This document shows positions 36,267 to 44,225 of a stretch of 64,000 bases of DNA, one piece after another (the first letter of the stretch is position 1; each line of letters opens with the position of its first letter). A program made the position numbers and the translations under genes. This DNA is from Pirellulaceae bacterium (GTDB lineage: Bacteria; Planctomycetota; Planctomycetia; Pirellulales; Pirellulaceae), in NCBI GenBank assembly GCA_026004775.1, contig BPJU01000002.1:366435-430434 (forward strand). Reading direction: 5' to 3'. A model generated the notes under the pieces. It did no database searches, was not told the origin of the DNA, and saw only the letters and a program-made list of their open reading frames with translations.

Positions 36267-36333
36267 GCCACACTCACTCGGCAACCTACTAGCCAATCGG
36301 AAAAAGTTCGGTATAGCGCAACGACGTGCCTGA

Positions 36334-36384
36334 CGACCCTTTTCGGGAAGCGACCCTTTTCGGGAAGCGACCCTTTTCGGGAAG
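36334..36384. repeat. 17-bp tandem repeat, three copies
   Basis: The unit CGACCCTTTTCGGGAAG occurs three times head to tail, followed by a partial CGACCG. Each unit contains the short dyad CCCTTTTCGGG. It lies about 70 bp upstream of the beta-helix start codon. It is inside the extended open frame but outside the coding region I accept. Confidence 0.9.
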
Positions 36385-36418
36385 CGACCGCGACGGCGGC
36401 CGGCCCGACACAACGCGA

Positions 36419-36841
36419 CTACCCGTTCGGTTCGTCGCCGGAAAACGCGTCGGGCAGTTTCGGCTCCACCGGCGGCAGCTCCAGCTCTTTGGGCACCGGT
36501 GGCGGCTGGGACGGATCGGCTTCGCCCAGCGGTTTTGCTTCCGGCTCGGGCGGCTTCGGCAACTCCGGTAGCGGTGGTAATTCAGGTACCGCCGGCGGTT
36601 TCAGTACCGGCGGCAAGACGTCGTCCGGAAGACGGATCTCTTCGGGATAATCTCCCCGTTCCGATGGTGGCACTGTATCCGGCGCGGGACCGCCATGGCT
36701 GGGCGCGGCAGCCGCGCCGGCTGACACGCCAGGCTCTGGGCGGCCCTCTCGGCCAGTCCGATGGCAGCCGGTCGCTGAACTTGCCACTGACATGAGCACC
36801 ATCACCCACAGCAGCCGGTTTCCAATCGGCATACGGTACAT
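36419..36841 (-). CDS. Small proline-rich putative lipoprotein
   Basis: The 140-residue protein has a lipoprotein-type N-terminus: basic start, hydrophobic core, then SSATGC with Cys26 as the likely lipidation site. The mature part is almost entirely Pro/Glu/Leu-rich, with ELPPLPELPKPPEPEAKP near residues 90-107, and has no fold I recognise. It probably spans or extends from the membrane as a rod or linker. An ATG at residue 4 is an alternative start. It is upstream of the beta-helix gene on the same strand; no functional link is proven. Confidence 0.68.
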   Translation of the reverse strand: MYRMPIGNRLLWVMVLMSVASSATGCHRTGREGRPEPGVSAGAAAAPSHGGPAPDTVPPSERGDYPEEIRLPDDVLPPVLKPPAVPELPPLPELPKPPEPEAKPLGEADPSQPPPVPKELELPPVEPKLPDAFSGDEPNG

Positions 36842-37150
36842 GGCAGAGAACCTTTCGTTGGCTCGGCCAGTCCCGGCGCACCTCCGCGCTCAGAAAGCGG
36901 TGACGCCGGGGATCGCCGTCAGGGGTGATACGCTGGATAGTCGCTTGGATCTTCGGGTGAAGCTTTGGCCCTGTCCCACCGGCCACTACAAGCCTAGCTT
37001 ACAGATCGCCGGGGCTGACACTTCTTTGTGGATGGGTGCAGGAAATAGAGACTGAGTAATTCTGCGCGGCTGCCGGGCTTGTGATACGTTTTTCGAATAG
37101 AAAGCAGCTACGGGCAAAAGTACACCGCAACAGTTTGACAAGCAGATCAC
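36842..37150. other. Intergenic region without a recognisable feature
   Basis: About 310 bp between the anti-sigma gene stop and the lipoprotein start, both on the minus strand. It presumably contains the lipoprotein promoter. I see no terminator hairpin with a T-run, no RNA gene and no supported open frame. Confidence 0.4.
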
Positions 37151-38458
37151 TTAGCGAGCATTTCGTACCGTCGCTTCCGAACGCACGACCAGCAGTACCT
37201 TAAAGAGAATCTGTTCCATTTCAGCCAGATTTTCCGGTTGTAGCGAGGGAGTGTCGGTGTTGGTCGGCGGGAGGTTTTCCGGGCTGGCTTGCGATTCGCC
37301 ATTTTGTTTGCGCTGCGCTCGCAGCAAAGCGTCGGACAACCGGGCGCGAACTTGTTCGTCCAGTACCAGCGGATGCACGCCCACCAAGCCGGCAGCATTC
37401 TGAGTGCGAGCACTTTCCGATTGCCGTTCCAACAGAGAAAAGAGAGCCGAATCACTCGTTCCCAGCGCCAAATCCAGACGCAGCAGCGAAACATCGCCGG
37501 TAGTCCGCAGATCATACAGACGCTGGAGAAACGCATCGATCTGCCGGCCGGTGGCCACCAGAAAATAGATGCGAAAGTAAGAAATTGTTGCGGGACTGCC
37601 CACCTCCTCGGCCGGCAACTCCTGTGGCCCCAAGGCTCCGAAGAAACGCTGTCCCAGCAAAGCTTTCTCAAGCGCCGGATCGACCCCAATGGCTTGGCTG
37701 GTCGGAATACCGACTTCGTTCCACGTCTGTTCCACTACCCGTTCGGTCACACCTTTGTCGGTGAGGACCAAGTCGATCACCATAGCAGTCAAAGGGAGCA
37801 TCTGGCCGGGTCCGGAAGAGTCGATACGCGGCGTAGGGGGTAAGGTGTGGGAAGGCTGAGGCGAACTAGCGATTCGATCCGGCGGCACCGCGTCGCTGCG
37901 AGGCTCAGACTGCGGAGCCGGAACGTTTCTTTCACCCGGCTGGCGGCTCGCGGCGCCTGCCACGGCGGAAGCCGGTTCCGGCAAAGGAGCCGCATCGGTT
38001 TGTTTCGGCCCGTCGTTACGCGGTGCTGTTTGCTGCCCGGGGTTCGTGACACTCTTTGGGCCGCCGACGAACGAGTCGACCGGGCCCGTTATACGCGGCG
38101 GACGATTCCAAGCCAGATAAAGGGCGCTACCGAGAACAAGGATGGCGGTCGCAGCAACGGCCAGCCACGACCAACGCCATAACAGCAAGCCTCGGGCGTT
38201 TAGGGTCGAAACGGAAGACCTCCGGTTGACACCTCGTTCCCGTCGAGCTTTTTCAAGGATGCTCCCCGCCACGTCGTACGATGGACTGTAAGTAGGCAAA
38301 TCACGGACGGCTTGCCGAATCGCCAGCAACTCCTCGTAATATTGCCGCCACTCGTCCGACGATCTGATGTACGCCTCCGCTCGAGCCTGCTCGTCGGCGG
38401 TTACTTCCCCGTCGACATACGCGCTCAATAGCTCACGGATCCGCTCGTCCTGGGTCAT
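37151..38458 (-). CDS. Probable anti-sigma factor, membrane bound
   Basis: The ATG at 38458 gives 435 residues. The N-terminal domain (ERIRELLSAYVDGEVTADEQ, then a helical stretch to about 55) is the usual start of anti-sigma factors. It lacks the HxxxCxxC zinc motif. One membrane helix lies at about 92-117. A long Pro/Ala/Ser linker and an extracytoplasmic alpha-beta domain of about 170 residues follow. The gene follows an ECF sigma factor on the same strand, about 260 bp downstream. Its role as that factor's inhibitor is inferred from the pairing. Confidence 0.8.
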   Translation of the reverse strand: MTQDERIRELLSAYVDGEVTADEQARAEAYIRSSDEWRQYYEELLAIRQAVRDLPTYSPSYDVAGSILEKARRERGVNRRSSVSTLNARGLLLWRWSWLAVAATAILVLGSALYLAWNRPPRITGPVDSFVGGPKSVTNPGQQTAPRNDGPKQTDAAPLPEPASAVAGAASRQPGERNVPAPQSEPRSDAVPPDRIASSPQPSHTLPPTPRIDSSGPGQMLPLTAMVIDLVLTDKGVTERVVEQTWNEVGIPTSQAIGVDPALEKALLGQRFFGALGPQELPAEEVGSPATISYFRIYFLVATGRQIDAFLQRLYDLRTTGDVSLLRLDLALGTSDSALFSLLERQSESARTQNAAGLVGVHPLVLDEQVRARLSDALLRAQRKQNGESQASPENLPPTNTDTPSLQPENLAEMEQILFKVLLVVRSEATVRNAR

Positions 38459-38718
38459 ATCATGTCGTACCCACCAACCGGTTCGTGATCCCGCTTGGGC
38501 CACCCAGCTCACCGAAGCTGGGTAACCACGACAACGTACCCGCTTGGCAATGGCCACTGCAAAAACTTGATAACCTGCCTCGTTTCTCTGGCCCCTCTTT
38601 CAATACTTCCACTAGTCCATCGACGCATAAAGTCCGCAGCGACTGCTCGTCTGGCTCCCTGTAATAATGGTTGGGCCCGGCACCGGGCGGATCGAAATTG
38701 CCGGTGTCTTGCAGTTTT

Positions 38719-39282
38719 TTATTCAGGTCGCTCCTTCATTTCCTGGAGCAAGATTTCGCGTAGCTGAGCGCGAGCCCGGTGGATGCGACTGCGTACGGTT
38801 CCGATCGGCACGCCGGTGATCTCGGCAATCGTTTCGTAACAGCAACCCTCCAAATCCCGCAAGATCAAAGCTGTCCGAAACTCGGTACTCAACCGTTCCA
38901 GTGCCGCCCGTACCCGAGCCACTTCTTCGGCCCGCTCCAGCGGAGCCGTGACGTCCGCATCGGGCTCCGCCGGTTCGACCGCACCTATCCGCCGCAACTC
39001 CTCCACCGACAACTCGCCTCGCTGCCGCCGCTGGAAAGTCACCGCCAGGTTGAACGCAATCCGATACAACCACGTATAAAACGAACTATTCCGTTGGAAT
39101 CCATCCAGGTTGCGGTATGCGTTCCAAAACGCCTCCTGCAATACATCCTCAGCGTCGCTGCGCGAGCCGAGTATGTGAACCAGCGCCGTCAGAAGCCGCG
39201 ACTGGTAGCGTCCCACCAGTTCCGCGAACGCCTGTTCGTCACCGGCAACCGACCGATCAATCAAATCAAAATCGCTGTCCAC
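38719..39282 (-). CDS. ECF RNA polymerase sigma factor
   Basis: This 187-residue sigma-70 family protein of the extracytoplasmic-function type starts at GTG. Region 2 contains DAEDVLQEAFWNAYRNLDGF and FYTWLYRIAFNLA, and region 4 has the helix-turn-helix YETIAEITGVPIGTVRSRIH. The linker between them is short and acidic, and there is no extra C-terminal domain. It most resembles RpoE-like stress sigma factors. The anti-sigma candidate lies downstream. A possible self-recognised promoter is described separately. Confidence 0.93.
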   Translation of the reverse strand: MDSDFDLIDRSVAGDEQAFAELVGRYQSRLLTALVHILGSRSDAEDVLQEAFWNAYRNLDGFQRNSSFYTWLYRIAFNLAVTFQRRQRGELSVEELRRIGAVEPAEPDADVTAPLERAEEVARVRAALERLSTEFRTALILRDLEGCCYETIAEITGVPIGTVRSRIHRARAQLREILLQEMKERPE

Positions 39283-39645
39283 TTCCCAACACCTTACAGA
39301 CGCATTATTGCGCCAAAAGGTTCCCTAGAATTGACGAGTACGTGGCGATTTATACGCAATTTTTGTTTATTGCCTCCAACCCGTTTGTGTTGTGTTGTTG
39401 TGTACACTATATGGGCGGCTCGGCCGGGGCTTTTGCGTGCTCCCGAGGAACCTGGCGGGTTTTTACGACCGTTCGATCACCGCCGTGCCGCCACCCAGAC
39501 CTTCGGGCTGGGATCGCGCCACGGCGATCGGCTCCCGCCGCGCTTACCCGCCGACGGCAGTTTGACAACTTGTTCCATTGTGAATCGTTTCCTGCCAAGA
39601 GTCCAGCAACGGAGCCGGAGCAACCGGGAGCAGAAGTGGTGGCCT
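39283..39645. other. Intergenic region upstream of the ECF sigma gene
   Basis: This stretch of about 360 bp separates the nadE stop from the sigma gene start, both on the minus strand. Short open frames cover parts of it but none shows a ribosome site or a recognisable protein. A TG-rich segment near 39385-39415 and an AT-rich patch at 39345-39375 are the only notable features besides the possible ECF promoter. Confidence 0.4.
39297..39324 (-). promoter_or_regulatory. Candidate ECF-type promoter upstream of the sigma gene
   Basis: On the minus strand GGAAC (39324-39320) is followed after 18 bp by GTCTG (39301-39297). This resembles the GGAACTT / TCTGA-like elements used by RpoE-type sigma factors. 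If used, transcription would start only about 8 nt before the GTG start codon, leaving almost no leader. The match may be coincidental. Confidence 0.25.
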
Positions 39646-41625
39646 TTACAGCTCCCCTTGATCCCGGTCCGCCAAATCTTCTAGTTCGGCTTCGAAACCA
39701 CCGGACAGAATGGGAAAGCGGCACCAGGTTTTCGGATCCAGGTTTTCATCGTCCAGGTGGAATGAGGGTGCATAGCGTTCGCGTTTCCATTGATTTCGCG
39801 ACCAGAGACGGAAGAAGCGATTTACCCACGTGCGTAGCGATTCGAGCGAAAGATCGGGATAGAGTTCCTGCAAGCGGATGAGTACTTCTTTGGGTGAGAG
39901 TTTATCCCGGATGGCAGAACGCTCGATGGCGTCCAATATCGGGTAAGGCATCAGATCGGCTTCGTCGGTCTGCTGGTATTCGGCGGGCCGCAATTCGGCG
40001 GTGGGCTGCTGGGATGTGACGGCGCTCAGGGCCGGTAGTGGGCCGATCTGCTCGGGACCCTGCTTCTCGACCCAGCGCAGCCATTCCAGCAGGAAGGCTT
40101 TGTCGATACCGGCGATGGGGGCCAAGCCGCCGCTGGTGTCACCGTCCATGGTGGCGTAGCCGACGGCGGCTTCCGAGCGGTTGCTGGTAGAAAGTAAGAG
40201 GCCACCTTGCACGTTGGCCAGCAGCCAGACGCTGGGAGAACGGGCACGGGCCTGGATGTTTTGCAGGGCGACATCATCGGTTTGCCAATCCAGGCGGCGG
40301 CCGAGGGCAGCTTCCACCAACTGTTGGTAACCCTGGACGATCGGATCGACATCAAAATAGTAGAATCGAGCACCGAGCGATTCGGCGACCGCTTGGGCTG
40401 CCTGCCGAGTGATCGGCCCGCTGTGGCGTGTGGCCTGATAGACGCAGGTGAGCCAGGAGGGCATGGCCTGTTCGGGAGAGGCAGCGTGTGGCAGATACGG
40501 GAACTGCTGCCAGATCTGTTCCGGACCGCACTCGTTCCATGCCAGTTTCAAGGCACAGCCGGCCAGGAAGGCCACGGCCGACGAATCGGCTCCACCGCTG
40601 AGCGACACGACAAAACCGCGGCTGCGGCTCTTGCGCAGATAATCATAAAGCCCAAGACTCACAGCCCGCGTGAATTCCTCATGCTTGACGAACGGCCCGT
40701 TTTCCCAGGCATCGGCCGGCACCACATGCGGTTCCCCCAACCGCGATGGGAAAGCAAACGGATCCAGGACGGCGTGGACCGGCGAGCCGATCGCGGGGCG
40801 GTAGCTGGATAGCCGGGCTCGCTGGACACGCCCGACGTCCAGGTCCACCAGGTCCGAGACGAGCAACCATTCCCGGAAACTGAAACGCCTTCCGACCGCC
40901 AGCCGCTGGCCGCAGGCAATAAGAGCGTCTCCGTCATAGATAGCACGTCCCGCTTCATTGCCGAGAAGATTGGCGTAGACGTACGCGGCATGGAATGCCC
41001 TCGCTCCTTCCTGAACGAATCGCTTGCGGATGGCTTGTTTTCCGAAAGCGAAATGGCTGGCGCTGGGATTGAGAATCACATCCACGCCGGCCCGTGCCAG
41101 CCGGCAACCGGGGCGTTCGGCCACCCAGGCATCTTCACAGATTTCGAAGCCGATCCGCACCCCCGACAAGTCGAATACCAGTTCACCCAGCGGCAGGCAG
41201 TGGTCCTCGATCCGCAGCGATACGTGCTCGCCGGCCGGCCACGGTTTGAACCAGCGGGGCTCGTAATGGATCCCATCGCCGGCCAGGTTCTGTTTGGCCA
41301 CCAGTCCCAGGATGCGGCGGTCGGCGACCAGCGCGGCGCAATTGTAGACGGCTCCGTGATAGGCGACGGGTAAGCCAAACGAGACCACCAGCCCACCGGT
41401 TTCCTGACTCAATTCCAAAAGACAGTTCCACGCTTGGCGCACCACGTACGGCGCATGGAAAGCATCTTCACACCCGTACCCGGTGATGCATAATTCCGGC
41501 AGGCACAAGATGGCCACACCGCGCCGGCGTGCCTCCTGGATCACCTCCCGAATACGCCGCGTGTTGCCTTTCCAGTCGAGCGGCGTTTGGTTGAGCACTG
41601 CCGCACCGACGTGCAACCGCTGCAT
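39646..41625 (-). CDS. nadE: Glutamine-dependent NAD+ synthetase
   Basis: This is the last step of NAD synthesis: deamido-NAD is amidated with ammonia released from glutamine. The 659-residue protein joins a nitrilase-type glutaminase domain (1 to about 280) to the synthetase. The nitrilase triad is Glu45 (LPEL), Lys111 (VAKQNL) and Cys163 (EICEDAW). The ATP pyrophosphatase loop SGGADSS is at 343-349. The full length and both active sites argue for a functional two-domain enzyme. It is followed downstream by the ECF sigma gene and has no pathway neighbour here. Confidence 0.95.
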   Translation of the reverse strand: MQRLHVGAAVLNQTPLDWKGNTRRIREVIQEARRRGVAILCLPELCITGYGCEDAFHAPYVVRQAWNCLLELSQETGGLVVSFGLPVAYHGAVYNCAALVADRRILGLVAKQNLAGDGIHYEPRWFKPWPAGEHVSLRIEDHCLPLGELVFDLSGVRIGFEICEDAWVAERPGCRLARAGVDVILNPSASHFAFGKQAIRKRFVQEGARAFHAAYVYANLLGNEAGRAIYDGDALIACGQRLAVGRRFSFREWLLVSDLVDLDVGRVQRARLSSYRPAIGSPVHAVLDPFAFPSRLGEPHVVPADAWENGPFVKHEEFTRAVSLGLYDYLRKSRSRGFVVSLSGGADSSAVAFLAGCALKLAWNECGPEQIWQQFPYLPHAASPEQAMPSWLTCVYQATRHSGPITRQAAQAVAESLGARFYYFDVDPIVQGYQQLVEAALGRRLDWQTDDVALQNIQARARSPSVWLLANVQGGLLLSTSNRSEAAVGYATMDGDTSGGLAPIAGIDKAFLLEWLRWVEKQGPEQIGPLPALSAVTSQQPTAELRPAEYQQTDEADLMPYPILDAIERSAIRDKLSPKEVLIRLQELYPDLSLESLRTWVNRFFRLWSRNQWKRERYAPSFHLDDENLDPKTWCRFPILSGGFEAELEDLADRDQGEL

Positions 41626-41692
41626 GGTCCACTCCCGCGTGACGATGTCGGTGGCTTATGACCTTCAGCCCCTGGCGGATCATGCGGCCCGT

Positions 41693-42649
41693 TCACCGGC
41701 GTCCGGACCTTCCCCGCCGGCTGTCGGAGCCAGGTCGCGACCGTTGGGCTAGATTCTGATCGATGATATACCCGACAGCTTGTTCCCACGTGGGGATTTT
41801 GACGTGTTTGAAGCGACCGGCGGTTCGGTCCGATTCGCCTTCGTCGTCCGAGTCGTGATCGTCCAATGCCGTTGGGCGGGTGCTGCCGCCGCCACCGGGA
41901 CCGGGCACAGCGTCTGCACGGCTGTCGACCAGCAACGGATCCGATTCGCGGGCTGTCGCATCGCCGGCTGAAGTCCGCGGGCGCCGGCGTCGCCGCCGTC
42001 GGCGTCGCCTCCCGACGTGCGGCTCACTGGCAATTGAAGGCTCCTCTTCGCTGGTCTCCACGTCCTGCACCTCAGCCAACACACCCGGACTCTCCGGTTC
42101 ATCGAACTCGCCGCGGTGCTCCTGCCACAGTGCTTGCTCGGACGATGTGACGTCCGCCACCTCGACAGGCGGTACTTCATAGGCCAGCGGATCCCGACTT
42201 TCGTCGCCCGATGTTGTATCAGCCGACACGGCGGCGGGTGCACTGGTGGTCTCGACGAACGGCAAATCGATGTCCAATTGCAGGCCCAGGCTTTGAGCCA
42301 GGCGTCCCCAGTGGGAATGCAATTCGTTGGAGGCTTTTTTGGCTTGCGGCGACGACGGCTTGGCTACGGCCCGCTGTGGCGCTTTCGTAAATGATTCGTC
42401 CGGCACGGGTGGGGTGACGGCGGCGTCCGATATGCCTGCCACCGGCAGCTCGACTTGGCCAGACGGCGTTTCGGGAGGTGCGGCCTTATCCCGCTGTTCC
42501 GGCTCCAAGGGTTGCTCCAGCACCTGGCTTTCCGGCGGCGATGACTCGCGGCCAGCCAGCCCGTGTGACGGGTCGTCCGAACTGGGTGCTACCAAACCCA
42601 ATTGTTCCCTCAGCTTCTGCCAATGGTTCTTCTGCTCCGAACCACTCAT
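41693..42649 (-). CDS. Hypothetical acidic protein with a polyarginine tract
   Basis: I take the ATG at 42649 (318 residues), with GAGG upstream. No family is recognised. The N-terminus SEQKNHWQKLREQLGL is amphipathic, and a related-looking segment (NELHSHWGRLAQSLGL) recurs near residue 110. Most of the rest is Pro/Glu/Ser-rich. At about 215-226 there is a run of ten arginines (VGRRRRRRRRRRPRT), which may bind nucleic acid. A short ordered segment (HVKIPTWEQAVGYIIDQNL) closes the protein. The gene is divergent from the TIGR00300 gene. A regulatory or RNA-binding role would be speculation. Confidence 0.72.
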   Translation of the reverse strand: MSGSEQKNHWQKLREQLGLVAPSSDDPSHGLAGRESSPPESQVLEQPLEPEQRDKAAPPETPSGQVELPVAGISDAAVTPPVPDESFTKAPQRAVAKPSSPQAKKASNELHSHWGRLAQSLGLQLDIDLPFVETTSAPAAVSADTTSGDESRDPLAYEVPPVEVADVTSSEQALWQEHRGEFDEPESPGVLAEVQDVETSEEEPSIASEPHVGRRRRRRRRRRPRTSAGDATARESDPLLVDSRADAVPGPGGGGSTRPTALDDHDSDDEGESDRTAGRFKHVKIPTWEQAVGYIIDQNLAQRSRPGSDSRRGRSGRR

Positions 42650-42848
42650 AGCCACCTCAATTGGTTGCCGTTATCGACCTGGGCCGGTTCCTCGACACGT
42701 ATTGACCGCCTTTGGGTACTATAATATGCGGCACGTGACGGGGCGAGAGGAGGCGCGTTGCGCGGTACCAGGATGGAATGGGGAAAACAGGAGTCGGTTT
42801 TGGCTGGCTGAGGGCCAGCTCTTTTGCATGGGGCGTCAAGGAGGGAGC

Positions 42849-44096
42849 ATGAGCGGCGAACAACCGGCGCGAGTCAGTGTGGATGTGGAGGTCAGCGGCC
42901 ACATCATTGATAGTCTGATTCTGCCCAAAATCCTCGACCAGATCCTCACTCGGGGCGGGCGTTTCGAGATCAAGTCGTTTCAGATCGGCCAGCAGCGCGA
43001 CGATCCCAGTTATGCGCTGATTGAAGTGCAGGCCGACCAGTGGTCCAAGTTGGACGAAATCCTGGCCAGTATTGCCGACCATGGGGCAGTGCCGGTCAAT
43101 AATTTGGATTGCCGCCTGGAAGCGGCTGACCTGGACGGCGCTTTCCCGGAAGGGTTCTACGCTACCACCAACCAGCGCACGGAAGTAAGGATCGATGGGC
43201 AATGGATACCGGTGGAAGATCAAGAGATGGATTGCGGGATCGTGGTCGATCGCCAGGAACGGAAAGCTCGTTGCGTGGCGATGGCTGACGTGAAAAAAGG
43301 CCAGTGGGTGGTGGTCGGCTATAACGGAGTTCGGGTGTATCCGCAGGAGCGCACGGCTGAGCGGCACAGCGAATTCGAGTTCATGACCAGCGCCGTGTCG
43401 ACCGAAAAGCCCAAGGGGGTGGCGATTCGGCGGATAGCGACCGAGATGCGTCAGGCACGGAGCGAAGGCGGCCGGATTCTGGTCGTGGCCGGTCCGGCCG
43501 TCGTCCATACCGGCAGCGGCCCGCATCTTTGCCGCCTGATCCGCGCCGGTTATGTCGACGTTCTTTTTGCGGGAAATGCGCTGGCCGCCCACGACATCGA
43601 AGAAGCGTTGTTCGGGACCAGCCTGGGGGTGCGGCTGGATCGCGGGGAGATCGCCGAAGCGGGCCACGAGCACCACCTGCGGACCATCAACCGCATCCGC
43701 CGCGTGGGAGGGATTCGCCGAGCGGTGGAGCAAGGGCTGCTGGCACGCGGCATTATGTTCGAATGCGTCCGCCACGGAGTCGATTTTCTGCTGGCCGGCA
43801 GCATCCGGGACGACGGCCCCCTGCCGGAAGTGATCACCGATGTGCTCGAAGCCCAGCGGCTCATGCGGCGAAAGCTCCGTGGCGTTACCTTTTGCCTGAT
43901 GCTGGCCACCACCCTCCATTCCATCGCCGTGGGAAACCTGTTGCCCGCGTGGGTGCGTGTCGTCTGTGTCGATATCAATCCCTCGACCGCCATCAAATTG
44001 AGCGATCGGGGCTCGATCCAGACATTGGGGCTGGTGACGGACGTGGAGCCGTTTTTGAGAGCGCTGGTGGATGAATTAGAAATTTCTGACTGTTAG
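42849..44096 (+). CDS. TIGR00300 family protein (LOR/SDH region; ornithine cyclodeaminase-like half of AgrE)
   Basis: This 415-residue protein starts at the ATG at 42849, with a near-perfect AAGGAGGGAGC ribosome site; the longer open frame overlaps the opposite gene. It is the TIGR00300 'LOR/SDH bifunctional enzyme' family, found alone in some archaea and bacteria and as the C-terminal half of cyanobacterial AgrE/ArgZ. Archaeal and cyanobacterial members are linked to conversion of ornithine to proline and ammonia. Seen here are an N-terminal LOR-like domain (SGHIIDSLILPKILDQIL, then FEIKSFQIG) and a Rossmann-like C-terminal half (RILVVAGPAVVHTGSG). The gene immediately precedes the arginine dihydrolase-like gene, which makes the assignment much stronger. 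Confidence 0.88.
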   Translation: MSGEQPARVSVDVEVSGHIIDSLILPKILDQILTRGGRFEIKSFQIGQQRDDPSYALIEVQADQWSKLDEILASIADHGAVPVNNLDCRLEAADLDGAFPEGFYATTNQRTEVRIDGQWIPVEDQEMDCGIVVDRQERKARCVAMADVKKGQWVVVGYNGVRVYPQERTAERHSEFEFMTSAVSTEKPKGVAIRRIATEMRQARSEGGRILVVAGPAVVHTGSGPHLCRLIRAGYVDVLFAGNALAAHDIEEALFGTSLGVRLDRGEIAEAGHEHHLRTINRIRRVGGIRRAVEQGLLARGIMFECVRHGVDFLLAGSIRDDGPLPEVITDVLEAQRLMRRKLRGVTFCLMLATTLHSIAVGNLLPAWVRVVCVDINPSTAIKLSDRGSIQTLGLVTDVEPFLRALVDELEISDC

Positions 44097-44225
44097 TTAC
44101 GGATTAGATCATGTGTTAGATAGTGTATTAGAACGCGTCCTATATTCTGTGTCATTCGTGTACTGGATCACGTATCATTTCGTGTATTAAGTGACGGATA
44201 TAGCAGCAGAAAGCTGGTGCCCTGC
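44097..44225. other. AT-rich spacer with reiterated GTGTATTA words
   Basis: The 129 bp between the two arginine-related genes are far richer in A+T than both neighbours. They contain GTGTATTA at 44123 and 44182, plus related words GTGTTAGA (44113), GTGTCATT (44149) and GTGTACTG (44158). The motif repeats could be operator half-sites or a simple low-complexity patch. Confidence 0.4.

Noticed and set aside
42327-42848. Upstream extension of the TIGR00300 reading frame
   Set aside because: It overlaps the opposite gene, has Ser/Gly-rich shadow composition and no ribosome site; the AAGGAGGG site fixes the start at 42849.
42657-43919. 420-residue minus-strand open frame opposite the TIGR00300 gene
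   Set aside because: The plus-strand protein is a recognised family with a strong ribosome site.
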